Shown here: positions 35,001-47,492 of the stretch, one piece after another
Layout of the letters: the number at the start of each line of letters is the position of its first letter
How positions within the stretch are numbered: the stretch's first letter is position 1
From: Viscum album
Lineage: Eukaryota; Streptophyta; Magnoliopsida; Santalales; Viscaceae
DNA: 64,000 bases
Direction: 5' to 3'
Assembly (NCBI GenBank): GCA_963277665.1
Contig: OY728147.1
Span: 1,261,881,424-1,261,945,423, forward strand
Program-made: the position numbers and the translations under genes
Notes under the pieces: generated by a model
What the model saw: the letters and a program-made list of their open reading frames with translations, nothing else
Told to the model about the DNA's origin: nothing
The model's database searches: none

Positions 35001-36516
35001 GGAGGCGACAGAGTAGCTAGCCACTTTGTAAATATCCTTCGTGGATAGAGATGGACCAGCCTTCCTTCAGTCTCTCACAGTAACTCCTCCACTACTATAG
35101 CGGGTCAGAGAGGCATAACATGGGGACGCTGACTATGAGACGTAGCGTGCACAGATATCATCAGGACAGGCACCTGATGGATTCTCCTTTGGAGCAGGGC
35201 ACGACATCCTTTTCAGAGGACGTACCTTGGTACCAGTTGCTTTACGAGAGGAGGTGCTGAGAGAGTTTCACACTTCTCCTTTGGCGGTACATCCTAGAGT
35301 GGCAAAGATGTACCAGGACCTCAGACGACAGCACTGGTGGCCAGGCATAAAGAAGGTTGTGGCAGAGTTCGTTTCTCGATGCCTCACCTGCCAGCAGGTG
35401 AAGGTAGAGCATCAGGTACCAGCAGGCTTGGTACAACCCTTGGAGGTTCCAGAGTGGAAGTGGGACATCATATCTATGGACTTCGTGACTGGACTTCCAC
35501 GCACTTCCAGAGTTCATGACTCCGTTTGGGTGATTGTCGACCGACTCACCAAGTCATCTCACTTCTTACCCATCAGAGAGCAGGGCTCAGTGGAGAGCTT
35601 GGGACGACTTTACTTTCAAGAGATTGTACGGCTTCACGGTGTGCCATCTTCTATCGTTTCCGATCGAGATGCTCACTTTACTTCCCGGCTATGGAAGGGA
35701 TTGCCTAAGGCGTTCGGGACGCAGCTACGTCTGAGCACAGCCTTTCACCCTCAGACGGATGGTCAGATGGAGAGGACCATTCAGACTCTCGAGGACATGC
35801 TCCGTGCATGCGTCCTTGACTTTAGTCGCAGCTGGGAGGACCACCTACCCTTGGTGGAGTTCGTGTAAAACAACAGCTACCACTCCACCATCAGGATGGC
35901 ACCATACGAGGCGTTGTACGGTCGACCTTGCAGATCTCCTTTGTGCTGGACAAACCCTGGGGAGTCAGCACTTGTGGGACCGGAGATGGTCCAGGCCACG
36001 ACAGAGAAGGTCCAGGTCATCCAGGAGCGGATGAGGACAGCTCAGAGCCGGCAGAAGTCATACGCTGACAGGAGGCGGAGGCCACTAGAGTTTAAGGATG
36101 GCGACCACGTCTTCTTCTGTGTCTCACCTCGACGTGGTTTACGGAGATTTGGACGAGGAGTCAAGTTATCTCCGCGCTTCATCAGACCCTTCCAGGACCT
36201 CAGCAGGATTGGCGAGGTGGCTTATCGCCTGGCTCTACCACCTCAATTGCACCGGGTGCACGACGTCTTCCACGTGTCTCAGTTGTGGAGATACGTGCAC
36301 GACCCGACGCATATCATTGACCATGGGGAGCTTGAAGTCTATGATGGGGCGAATTTTGCAGAGGTCCCAGTGGAGATCGAGGATCGACAGGAGCGGTTCC
36401 TACGTAGATGGTCGATTCCTATAGTGCGCATTAGATGGCAGCATGGGAACCTCCAAGAGAGCACTTGGGAGTGGGAGGCTCAGATGCGTGCTCAGTACCC
36501 TCTTTTGTTTCCCTAG
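32005..36516 (+). pseudogene. Gag-pol polyprotein, interior 2 of A (fewer stops)
   Basis: Every landmark lies exactly 8285 bp after its counterpart in interior 1, so there is no net insertion or deletion. The start codon has become ATA. The longest intact piece, 33160-34170, covers protease (DTGSGHS at 33211) and the first part of reverse transcriptase ([14 protein letters not shown]). FIDD is at 34201 after a stop at 34171. RNase H (YCDAS, DLEL, FSDHQSL) spans about 34640-34990. Integrase is nearly open from 35227 to 35868 ([21 protein letters not shown]), and the tail 35896-36516 ends YPLLFP. The zinc knuckle at about 32869 has a stop in place of Gln. Private stops, mostly CAG to TAG or CGA to TGA, include those at about 32461, 32476, 32887, 34171, 34795 and 35014. 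This copy is better preserved than interior 1 but not functional. Confidence 0.93.
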
Positions 36517-36550
36517 TTTTCGATGTATCCTTACGGGGACGTAAATCCCT

Positions 36551-36563
36551 GAGGTGGGAGTAA
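36551..36563 (+). other. Polypurine tract, interior 2 of A
   Basis: GAGGTGGGAGTAA, identical to the tract before LTR2, directly precedes LTR3. Confidence 0.85.
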
Positions 36564-39500
36564 TTTAAAGACCCGTAAAATTCAAGGGAAATTTTTTCTT
36601 AATTTTCTTTGGAATTTTACAAGAACACGGTTTCTGACGGCACCTGATTCTGAGGCCCGGTGTGCCCGGAATCAATTTCTGAAATTTGGCTCGGGTACGT
36701 TCAGTGAACGAACGAGCGGGAATTTCTAACTTTTGAACAGGTGCTTGGAATCGAATTCTGAGGGCACCGATGAACTCGCAACGCCGGTAATTGCTTAAGG
36801 GAACCTTTACCGTAGTTGCGTTTGAGCGGGTGAAGAAGTTTTTTAATGGGGTTTAATTAAAAAAAAGTAAATAAAATTGTTGAATCAATTTTATTTCATA
36901 TCAAGCTGGTTATTTTCTCCCATGGGAAGTTGGTGGTGGGGCCCACATCCACCCAACTTCCCATGTATGGTTAATTGAAAGGGTGGGGCCCACACTACCC
37001 CCCCCCCCACCTTTTCAAATCCCTTAACTCCCTAACTCCTCTTAACCCTTCACTTTCCTAACTCCCCTTTAACTCACTTTCATTAATTTTTGACAACTTG
37101 TTATAATTAATAAGGTGAGTTACTTAATTTCAAACTCTTGAATTTCAAATGGTTAGGTAGTGTTAATAAATTAATACTTGGTCTTATTTTATTATTGTTA
37201 TAGTTTTTTCCACCTTGAGAGGATTGGGAAGCGTGAAGTCTTCTTCTTCTTCAACCTTGACGAAGAACGTGAAGAACATCTTGGACTCCGACGAAGAACA
37301 TCGTTCTTCAACGAGGAACATCTCCGCTGAAGAACGCGACGTATTCTTCCAACGACGTTTCCTCTTCAAATGCACCTCGACGACAACAGAATCGGCGTTC
37401 GTTTTCCGCGATGCCCGACCTCCGCGACGCTCTTCTTCCGTGACTCGTTGACGTGCACCGTTCTTGAATCTGAGGTAGGGGTTTTTATTTATTTATCTAT
37501 TCGTGAATACCAACTTGAAGATCTTCATGGATTAAAACCATTTGTTATCGAATAACGTGAGGGGGTCAGACCGCACAAACACGGTCGACCCTCCTCCTTA
37601 ATTTTTCGTGTTGGTTCCTTCGTGGTTGGTACGGGAGAGCGTGGTGCTGTCGCACCACGTGGATTCATGAGGAAGGATATGCGCGGTGCCGTCGTGCCAC
37701 GTCATGGAAAGAAGTTTAAGAACGCGACGCCGTCGCGCCGCGTCGAAGAAAACCGAAGATGTCGCGGCCGGAGCGGGGCCGCGGCGGAGGGGTGCGGTAC
37801 CGTCGCACTGCGCCGGACGACAAGGGTCGCGGCCAGTTCCGGGCCGCGGCGGAGCAAGGTGACCGGTGGCCGGACCGGGCCGCCAGTGTCGGAGCTAGAA
37901 GGGGACCGGCCACCGCCGGTCCCGTTGAGCAGGAACCGGCCAGCCAGGTGGGGCCGGCCGAACAGGGAGGAGCCGGGGGAAATAAATTTCCCCGGCCGGC
38001 TTCAAACGGCCCCCTTAATTGAGGGGGGGCCACGGTTACACAGGGGGCAGCCCCCCCCCCCCCTTGCCGAAACGGCTCGGCCAAAGGCCGAGCCAGACAG
38101 TGCGCTGAGCGCGCTGTGCCCAGCCGGACCGGCGCCTGGCCGGTCTGCCAGGCCGGGCCGGGCCGCGCCCCGCCGGGACGGGCCGGGCCGAGCCCAGCCG
38201 GGCCGGGCCGTGCCGCGCCTTGCCGGGTCGGGTCGTGCCGGGCCGAGCCGACCCGGACCCGGGGTGGGTCGACCCGGTTCGGGCCGACCGGGGGGTCTCG
38301 GGCTGGGTCGGTCCAGGCCCGAAACACCCGTTTTTCGGACCGTTTGGGTTCATTTTCCCATAACTCGGGCTACGGACCTCTGATCAACGCGCGGTCAGTT
38401 GCGATGAGATCCTTGAATCGACACGGTCGTTTCGGTATATCTCACTCAAGGTTTCGGAATACTTTGAGTTTGTTCGGGTTGGTTCGTACACGAAACTAAC
38501 CGGGCCCTCGGAGCGGAAACGCTCATATCTTGAGCTACGGATGTCCGATTGACATGTCGTCGACTTTATTGGTTTCCTCTTAGTGAGAAGGATCTTTTGG
38601 AATACTCCGACCATGTTTTGGACGTAGGTGGAGTACGGTCAGGTTGGTTTTTCCTTAAAAACCAACCAGGCCCCTCGGACGAAAAAGTCAATAACTCTCA
38701 AACCGGGCATCCGATTGAGGCGCCATCTGCGACGTTGAGTTCCTGTTGGAGATACGGAACTTTTGGATACATAAAATCTGGACTATGTGTCAGTTGATGT
38801 ATCAGCCTCTCGGCTCGTGGAGCGGACCCTCCCGAACGAGCTTGTTGTGTGCGGGAACCCTAGAGCTGGCTGCGACTACTGCTATGACTGTGACGACGAC
38901 TGTGCAGAGATCCACAGTGGATTCGACGACGATGACTACAGCACTCAGCGATCCTGTGTGGATCAGTGCTACTGATACTGTGTGGGTCCGATCCTATGTG
39001 GGTCAGCGCTCAGCGGTTCTGTGTGAGCCAGCGCCTACAGATCCTGTGTGGGTCTGATCCTGTGTGGGTCTTTGCGAGGGTTAGTACCTATTGATCCTTT
39101 GTGGGTCTGACGACTTAGATGGATCAGTGATCATCTCTATCGACTTTCGAAGAAGTATACCTGTGTGAGCTGAAACCTATTTGCTTTCCTGTGTGGATTG
39201 TATTGTGCTATCCTGTGTGGATTACGTTTTTCTTTCCTGTGTGGAATACATATACTTTCCTGTGTGGACTGGGTTATACTTGGGCTCGGAGGTTGGAGCG
39301 TACTAGAATTGATGACTTAGGTATATGTATGTTCATATACCTAAGCAGTGTTGGTTGTTACTTCGTGATTGTATCTTTCCTTTGTGGTTTATCCTTTGTG
39401 GATTTTGGGAGACCTTCGGGGGTCTCGGGGTCCCTATTGAGTAGCTTATACTCACCCCTGCACGGGCTATGCCCGCGCTACGTTGTGTTGGTTGCAGACA

Positions 39501-39944
39501 ACGGACAGCATTGATCGTGGTGGAGGCTCGCGAAGCAGGACGGTATCTGGAGGTGGACCACTGGGTGGAACATACTCGGAGCGGACAGCGGGACCCGAGG
39601 AGCAGTGGAGCTCTCTGTACCCACCCTTCAAGTGGGATTTCCAGCAGACAGCTCGACATAGCGGCTTTTACTTTTCAGTTGTTGTTTTCCCTTTCGATTT
39701 GTACTTTACTTTCAGTTTGGGTTTGTATACTGGCCCACTTACTTTCCGCACTTACAGTTGTACTCAGTTTTTACTTAGTGTTTACTTTTTCCGCTTGTTT
39801 ACTCCGTGGTGCTTGTTTACTTTACAAAGGAAATGTCTTCCCTTTTTACCGGGATTTATGCCTTAGTGCTAGTCGCCAGCCCCTGGCCTATGGAAGGCGG
39901 GCTTGGGGTAGTCACAGCACGGGCCCCGAGGATGGGGCGTGACA
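36564..39944 (+). mobile_element. Composite A LTR3
   Basis: The first bases are TTTAAAG, so the canonical TG has mutated to TT; the end TGACA is intact. It has the hairpin at 36921-36965, the GAAGAAC palindrome, one copy of the G+C-rich unit and an extra GGGCCGGGCC-rich run (38,150-38,240) absent from LTR1 and LTR2. It is followed directly by CAGAT. Confidence 0.92.
36921..36965. repeat. Inverted repeat (hairpin) in LTR3
   Basis: The third copy of the LTR hairpin, with both arms unchanged. Confidence 0.8.
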
Positions 39945-39949
39945 CAGAT
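39945..39949. other. Right target-site duplication of composite A
   Basis: CAGAT, identical to 20014-20018. The D integrase frame resumes from here on the minus strand. Confidence 0.92.
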
Positions 39950-42900
39950 GGTGGCATGGTCTCTTGATATCTATGGAATACACATCATATATTCCATGGA
40001 TATGACATCCTATTTCTACTCTAGGGTCTCAAGGGGTTGAAAAATATGTTAAAACATAGTGTTCATCCTTCACTTGCTGATAGGTTAGGCACCGTGAGGA
40101 GAAATTATCCATTATCCTCTCATAATATCCCACCAAAAATATTGTTGAAGGTCTCAAAACATTTTCCCCACATGAGGATGTATATCGGAAGTAGATTTTT
40201 GAAACTCTCTCATCACCACCTTCTGCATCATCGCTAGGACCACTATTTGTACTTGGAAAAGGATGATGTGATTCCCTCCTTCAAAAAATATATAGGGTGA
40301 ATCTCCTAAGGATATATGGTCATGTAAAGCCCCATAGTAGATGTCTTCTGACTAGGTCACTATCACACACTGGAGAAGTAGAGGAGTTTGCACCATCGAC
40401 TGAAGAAAATCTATACCCTCCTGCTCAACTAGGGTCCACTTCAAGAAAGCCAACTACTCTGATGTCTCCTGCACCAAATGATCCTAGGACTTCCTATTAA
40501 GGGAATCTGCCACCACATTTCACTTACACAAAGTAAATACTATCTCAAATTCATAGTCTTGTATGAGCTCTAACCAGTGCCTCTACCTCAGGTTCATGAC
40601 CCTCTACATGAAGACATACATGAGTATTTGATGGTCTGAGTAAACAATAAAGTTATCTCCTAAAAGATAATGAATCCACATACTCATAGTGAAAACTACT
40701 TCTACTAGCTTCAGGTCATGAGACTCTTAGTTCTTCTTGTGGGGCCTCAAATTCCTCAACCCATATGTGACAATAGCCTATCTCTACATCAACATGTACT
40801 CAAGGCTAGCTCCTAAGGAATCACAATAAACTAAGTAATAGATTCCCTCCTCTAATAGTCACAAAATAGGATAAATTCTCATCCTTAGCCTCAAATTCTC
40901 AAAGGATCTTTGGCACTACTCAGTCTAGGTAAATGGTTTCCCTTTCTACATCAATGTAGTCAAAGGGGCTACAATCTTAGAGAAATCACTCATAAACCTG
41001 TTGTACTGCCCCGAAAATCCATTAAAACTCGGCATCTCTGACATGCTCTTGGGTGGCTATAAAAAAGAACTACATAAATCTTCACCAGGTCCACAACTAA
41101 TCCATGCTCAAAAATGAAATGCACCAGAAAGTTAACCTCATGGATCTAGAACTGGAACTTCTAGATATTAACATAAAGATGGTACACCCAAAGTAAATCT
41201 AGGACCATATTCAAGTGATCTCCATGGTCCTGCTCTAATACAGAGTATATGAGTTTATCATTAATTAAAATAATAAAAAACTAGTCCAAGTATAACTAAA
41301 ATATCTTGTTCAACAAATATATAAACACAGTGGAGGCATTCGTCACACCGAAAGAAATCACTATGAAATAATAGTGTATAAAGAGACATCAAAATGACAT
41401 ATTTAGAATATTAGCCTCTTGAACTATCAATTATTGGTATCCAAACCTGATATTGATCTTTGAGAACCATATCACACCTCAAAATTGATAAAATAGTTCA
41501 TTAATCCTCAACACAGGGTACTTTTTCTTTATTGTGTCCTATTTTAGGTAATGATAATCCACATAAAATCATAATCTCTTGTCCATATTTTTCAAAAACA
41601 ATGCTGGAGATGCCTATAGGGACACACTTTCTTTGATAAAACCCTTCTATCAAAGGTCCTCAAACTATAACCGCGTCTCTAAAATCTCATTAGAGGCCAT
41701 CTGATATTCCATATAAGATATCATTATAGACCTGGGATGTAATTCAATAAAAAACTCTATATCCCACCTCAAAGTTAGTCTCTAAACATCATTGGGGAAT
41801 AATTCCATAAAATCCTCCATGAATAAAGGAATCCAGATTCTTGAGGATCCTTTTACACCAATGTATACACTCCTAAACTAATGGGTGATGGGTTATAGCC
41901 TTTGCCTCACAAAATCCACTCATCCCACTATGATATCTCTCTCACCCATAAAGGAGAATATCATCCCATCAGTGTTAAGGAACCTAAATCATCTGTGGTG
42001 ACAGTCAATATGGGCTTGAAGTATGGAAAACCAATCCATACCCAAGATTAATTCATAGGGCCCCATTTTGAGGACCAAAAGGTCCCATGAGAATCTCTCT
42101 CCACCAAGAGATATCTCACACTACTGGAAGATAAAATTTATAGAAGAAGGGTTCCCTATAGTAACCTAAAAAGAAAGTTGTTGGGATAAATCCTCGAATA
42201 ATCGATCTATGTCTCACACCAAGAGTAAATAGATAACGTAATTACTTGAACTTGTGTCTACTAGTACTTAATAAAGATTATAATAAACATAGATTGTACC
42301 TCTAATCATCTCATGCACTACTGGGACATATAAATACATAGACTACAACTGTGTGTGTCCCCGACTACCATATCCCTAAGCTTGATGTGGGATGTCTAGT
42401 GGTAGTGGTCGAAGGACCACATAACATCACCCACCACCCACTACTCCTCCTCATATAGATCCAACTTCTCCTCTTCCAGCTCTGCCTCCCTATGGTTTAG
42501 CCTACCATCTCCTGGGTGATCTGTGATCATGGTGCTACCTCTACTATGGTGTTTCATCCTCTATATCCCTGCCCTCTTCAGTATGTGTGGTTGTGAATTC
42601 ACACACCATATGACCTCGGCTATCACATGCATAGAACCATCCCTCTTTGGGATACCCTAATCCTCAACATTGTCCCTAACCATGTTCCCAAGTCTAATCT
42701 TGGGAAGATCTCCTACTTCGAGATTCTATCGACTAGCACCTTCTAGCTACTTCAGATGACTCAACTCTATAAAACCAATCATTAGCTCTAGCTGCCTAGT
42801 TTCCCTATGGAATTAATCTCTCTATAACTATTTATTTCTCCAACACCCTGGCATAGGTGGAAATTCATAAGGGTACTACACTATAACAAATATCTCTATG

Positions 42901-43302
42901 GAGACCCTTCTCAAACTTCTGTGCCCAGAAGTAGCTATCCTAAATCATATCAAGGGAGTGACATGTATGGTCTATAAACCTCGTATCATACTCATCCATT
43001 GTCATCCCTCCTCACTACAGCTCTATAATATATTAAATGAAAACCCAGCACAATAATAAAGGTTAGTACTCATAATAAAATATCTTCTAGAAGTTGGGCC
43101 ATGAGAGTGTCAACTCACCATGCATCTATGTAACTAGACTCCACCAGTGGAAAGATACTCCATGGGAAATGTTGGTCACTAGTGAAACCACCTAATTAGT
43201 TTGTTTCTAGATAATTTTGAAAACATGGATTACTGACTCCAGAAAATCCTTGGCCTCTTTGTTATCTGGCTCACCAAGGAACCTCAACGGCTTTTGGCGC
43301 TG
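39950..43302 (-). pseudogene. Element D gag, protease, RT, RNase H, integrase N-part (5' part)
   Basis: Reading leftwards from 43302: gag capsid (VQRQKPLRFLGEP), zinc knuckle FYACDSRGHMVCEF near 42620, protease remnant VLVDTSSS near 42250, and reverse transcriptase around 41.9-40.95 kb with its FxDD site destroyed near 41270. RNase H follows, with VYSDHQ near 40650 and NVVADS near 40510. The integrase N-part ends SRDHATI at the A insertion. The lineage is Tekay/Del-like. Stops and shifts are dense throughout, so it is older than A. The 5' LTR, primer site and gag start are missing: the frame is cut at 43302 and joined to an LTR of another family. Confidence 0.8.
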
Positions 43303-44869
43303 GACATACATGGATGTTACATTACTTTTGCAGAATACTTAATACATAACAAAAACAGCCACCCAAGGACCATAATAGTTTAGTGTCTTTGGAAACTCAG
43401 AATATAATCTTCTAATTATGGTGAAAGATCTTCAACATCTCCCATAAAGATCTTCCCCTTTTTGTTTTCTTACCTAAAACCTTTATTTTATATCTTGGGG
43501 AAAATAAAACATAAAAAGGGTGAGATCAAATGCTCTGTAAGGATAAAAATGGAGAATATAAAACAATCCATAATCATTTGAACGTAGAAACATGAACATA
43601 AAACATCAAAATCATGAGTAATGACATAAATCTTGGCAGTACATAAGGCATATATCAAAAAGAAACATTAATCAGGATAAAATATCATGGAAATAAAACA
43701 TGTAATTGTGGAAAACCATTAAGCACATGATATGATTTCCATAGTAGCCAAGGAATTGCAGCCAAGACCATTATAGTGGACAATGTCCATTACTGAACTA
43801 GGTTTAATTATCGTTCCATCCCTATATTACTAAATTGGATTCACTTGTCTTTCCATCCATGTTTATCTCATGAGATATAAATATTTACCCAATTCATTGG
43901 AGGTAGATATAGGTCTCACCCATCTCATAATGAAATCATTCTTACATGTGCCACAAAACAATCATAAATCATTCATCATAACCCAAAGAATAAAATGTGT
44001 TTCATAAACATCATCCCATCATGGCATAATCCATATAAAACAAATGGATATAATTTCATCATAAGAAAAATCAAACCATGTAAATAATATAGATATTATA
44101 CTTGAAACATAAACATACTAAATAATGTCATCTTAGATGGAAAATAGTTTTGATAAAACTCATGAAATGAATTATTGAGGAAAATGTCCTTTCTTCTCAA
44201 ATATCATTTTATTTTCACAAAATTCCATGAAATTTTAAAATAAAATGATTTTATTGAAAATAATAATGAAATATTGTAGAGTAAGCTTCATGAAAATAAG
44301 GTGTTATGAAACTGTAAAAATCTGTTTAGGCCATATAAGTTAAAAAAACATTCTCCTCGTACTTTTGCCGGAAAAGTCAAAAAGTACCTTGTATGGTAAA
44401 CAAAAGAAATATTCCTTGCATACAATGTGGTAAAAGTAAAAAAATGGTAAAAATGAATTTAAACATACATGGAAGAATAGTAATCACTTTATGAAAACAT
44501 TTTGAGAAATCATGGACATGGATGATAAACATAACCCCAGTAAATACTTATGAATAAACAATCTTAGATAAGAATGAGATTAGAATAATTATCCCTTACC
44601 TTAGGTCCAATTTCATTTGTACGTGTTTGAAACTCCTATATAGATATCATATATGATTCACTTATTACTTTATATTACCCGTTATTTTGTCAATTCCATG
44701 TTAAAGCAACGCTTTGGGTAAAATCGTTTCATTTATCGTACGTGTTTGGGCACATTGTTCTTGATATTATTACTTATATCCTGATTTAATTACTTATAGA
44801 ATGTAAAACATGATTTATATTTAATATATTTTCAGCATATAAATATATATGATATATCGATAAATGGAA

Positions 44870-45306
44870 TTACATACACCGTTCATGAAGACGGTAGGTC
44901 GTACGTACGAATGAAAGTTGTTTTCATTTCCTTATTGAATTGAATGGAATTAAGTAAATGAAAAATATATGTACATAAATTAAGTATCATTATTATTTCA
45001 TATATTTCATGATTAGTTATTATATATAATTTATAATCATTCTTGAATGGTTAACATGGATAATGAATCTCATCGCGTCATGGAGACGGTAATCCGTACG
45101 TACGTACAGGCGATGATATTGTTCCCATAATTGTTGAATGGTATTGTAGTGGATTATATAATATCTCAGAATTAGTATCATGTTATAATAACCATATATA
45201 TTTATTATTTACACCATTATACCCATTCAAGTAAGTTGGTGGTGGAAAACATATTACACCACGGTGTGGAGATGATATTCTGTACGTACGCATGCGCAGT
45301 GATTTC
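44870..45306 (-). other. Three hairpin motifs in LTR B3
   Basis: Units lie at about 44870-44925, 45066-45120 and 45253-45306. Unit 2 has perfect arms CATCGC and GCGATG where element C has CATCAC and GTGATG, a paired change. The loop palindrome is extended to CGTACGTACGTAC in unit 2. Confidence 0.6.
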
Positions 45307-45638
45307 ATTTTTTGTAGGATGGATAGAAGGTGAAATGGGGTTGTTTAATATTTATAATAACATATCAGTATATTATTGATACTGATGTTATTACTTTATA
45401 ATGGAAACAAATAAAGAAGATGAAGTAGAAGAAGAAATAAATTTGAAAGAAGCGGTAAAGGATATTACCTCTTCTTTGACCCGCCTCTTCTAAACCTCCT
45501 CTTAGGGCACTAAAGTTGGTCTTTGAAGAAGACCAGGACCTATAGAATGTTTCTAGTGAAGTGGATAAGGTATATGGATAGGGTTTGGCTGATCTTGAAG
45601 GCTCAAAATGTTGTGAATATGAGAGGGAGGAGGTGACC

Positions 45639-45645
45639 TTTTATA
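45639..45645 (-). promoter_or_regulatory. TATA box of LTR B3
   Basis: The minus-strand TATAAAA is at the family position. The upstream context is slightly diverged compared with B1 and B2. Confidence 0.65.
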
Positions 45646-47304
45646 ATAGGGGAGAGGGGCACTTTTGAAAACCTCTAAAATATTAATTTATAATAAACTC
45701 AAACCCCACCTAAAAACATCAAAAATGAATCAAATTTGAATATGAGATGATATAGGGTTGTAATCTCATCAAAAAATAAAATTTATACATGTTGGGAATT
45801 TATTTTAAACCTTATCAACTTGATTTATCCTTATTTAATCTATTTAATTTTATTTGTGGTAATAATATTCTAAATTTTAAATTGTTATAAATAATTACTT
45901 ATGTGTTTTTAATTGTCCATAATTGGATAATTTATAACATTTTTGACCATATAAATTTTAATTTATAATTTTTAAATATTTTTGTGATTTTTAAACAATT
46001 TAATAGTATTTTATTTTTATAAAATAATAATAGTGTCAATTTTGAAACTGTTCATTTATTTGAATTTTAATAAAATCCAAACAGAGGATATATTCGAAAA
46101 AAAATATTTAATAGATTAATAAAATTCCAAATGTACCTAGAAAATTCGTGGATCACATTAAATAGTTCATATATTATTTATTTTAATATTTTTAAAACCA
46201 TTTATTTGATATTTCAATCAATATAATAATTTATACATCACTATTGTGTCATCATTAATGGTAGTTATTTAATCCCTAAAAATTCTAAATAAATTCACAT
46301 GATGTATATAATTTTATTATATTTATAGAGACTATTTATTTTCTATGTTTTATTAAGTTTATCACTAAATTAAAATTATTACACTTATAAGATATAAGAG
46401 AGTGACATGTTTTCACTTTCTTTGATTTTAATAATAATTACATCATTTTCATAGTAAAAAGTCCATGAAATGAATCTATTCTGACCCTTAGGTGATATGG
46501 GTCGACTTTTATTTATCCAATAGAATTTTTTCAGGTGTCAGGGTAATTTTATAATCTTATTTTTACCCTTAATTACCCGATTTACCATTAATTGTAGTAA
46601 ATAAAATTTACTGTAGTTACTATTCATAATGTATAAAAATAAAAAAAATATCCTATTAACATAATTTGGACCTACTTATTTCAAATATGGAATCCATTTT
46701 TATAAATTCAAAACACAAAATTTGTAGTATTTAATTTAAAATTAATCCCGCTATTGAAAAAATGGGTTTTAAAAGTTAAAACATTACAAAAGATTGAAAT
46801 GTTTTTATCTATGAATTCAATGTAAAATTAATGATAATGATTTAAATTATATTAAATGGTTAAAATATATTATATTTATACTTTAAAACCATTAAATATT
46901 ATAATTTAACCATATAAATTATCTTGATGAAAAAAAGTTGTTTTTAATTAAAATTTAGCGTACTTTTACTATTCATCAAAATATGAAAGTTAACAAAAAA
47001 AATAGTAAAAAATTATCCAAAGTAAATTTTTATATTCTTATTGCAATAAATACATTGATTTTGTCAAATTGAACTCATAAACATGTCAAAAACTAGATTT
47101 AATGTGGGGTGCTCCATCAAAAGGCGGCAAAATTGCATTTTTTTGAAAAATAATTATTTTACCTGAAAAAATTATTTTGTTCTCATTACATGTTCTAGAA
47201 TATGTGTAAGATGAATGATAAAATTATAAAATTCAAAATGTGGTTAATACTTTTCATAACAGCTTGTTCATAAGAAAAATATATCATTGTTTAGTGAAAC
47301 TCGG

Positions 47305-47455
47305 TATTGCGTACAACACACGCTATTGTGGAAGGTCGCTCTTGCGTGAAACACAAGCCAAGAATAGTGTTTGTGTATACTACATGATAATATAGTGTTG
47401 CGTATGATGCAAGATAATATTGGTGTAGCGTACAACACAAGACTTCAAAGAAATT
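47305..47455 (-). repeat. Degenerate U3 repeats, LTR B3
   Basis: Same block as in B1 and B2, with TTGCGTACAACACACGC at its left side. It lies upstream of the TATA box on the minus strand. Confidence 0.45.
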
Positions 47456-47492
47456 AAAAATAATATTTCTCATAAAATCTCAGGGTGTTACA

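Larger units (their letters stand above)
20019..39944 (+). mobile_element. Composite A: tandem Tekay-type retrotransposon, LTR-int-LTR-int-LTR
   Basis: This is 19,926 bp with three LTRs (3427, 3452 and 3381 bp) and two interiors of exactly 4833 bp each, all on the plus strand. A single CAGAT duplication flanks the whole, and neither interior has its own. Each interior has a primer site for initiator-Met tRNA, one continuous gag-pol frame of 1503 codons broken only by stops, and a purine tract GAGGTGGGAGTAA before the next LTR. The domain order gag, protease, RT, RNase H, integrase, chromodomain-like tail is that of the Tekay/Del chromoviruses. It is inserted in the integrase of element D in opposite orientation. 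Confidence 0.93.
43303..47492 (-). mobile_element. B-family LTR (B3), left end truncated
   Basis: Collinear with B1 and B2 but missing about the first 20 bases of the left edge (TGTAGAGACC and following); its right end GGTGTTACA is intact. No matching partner LTR or interior lies next to it. It is a solo LTR or the last remnant of an element whose interior was deleted together with the 5' end of D. It carries hairpins at 44870-45306, TATA at 45639-45645, an E2F-like site at 47119-47132 and U3 repeats near 47305-47455. Confidence 0.85.
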
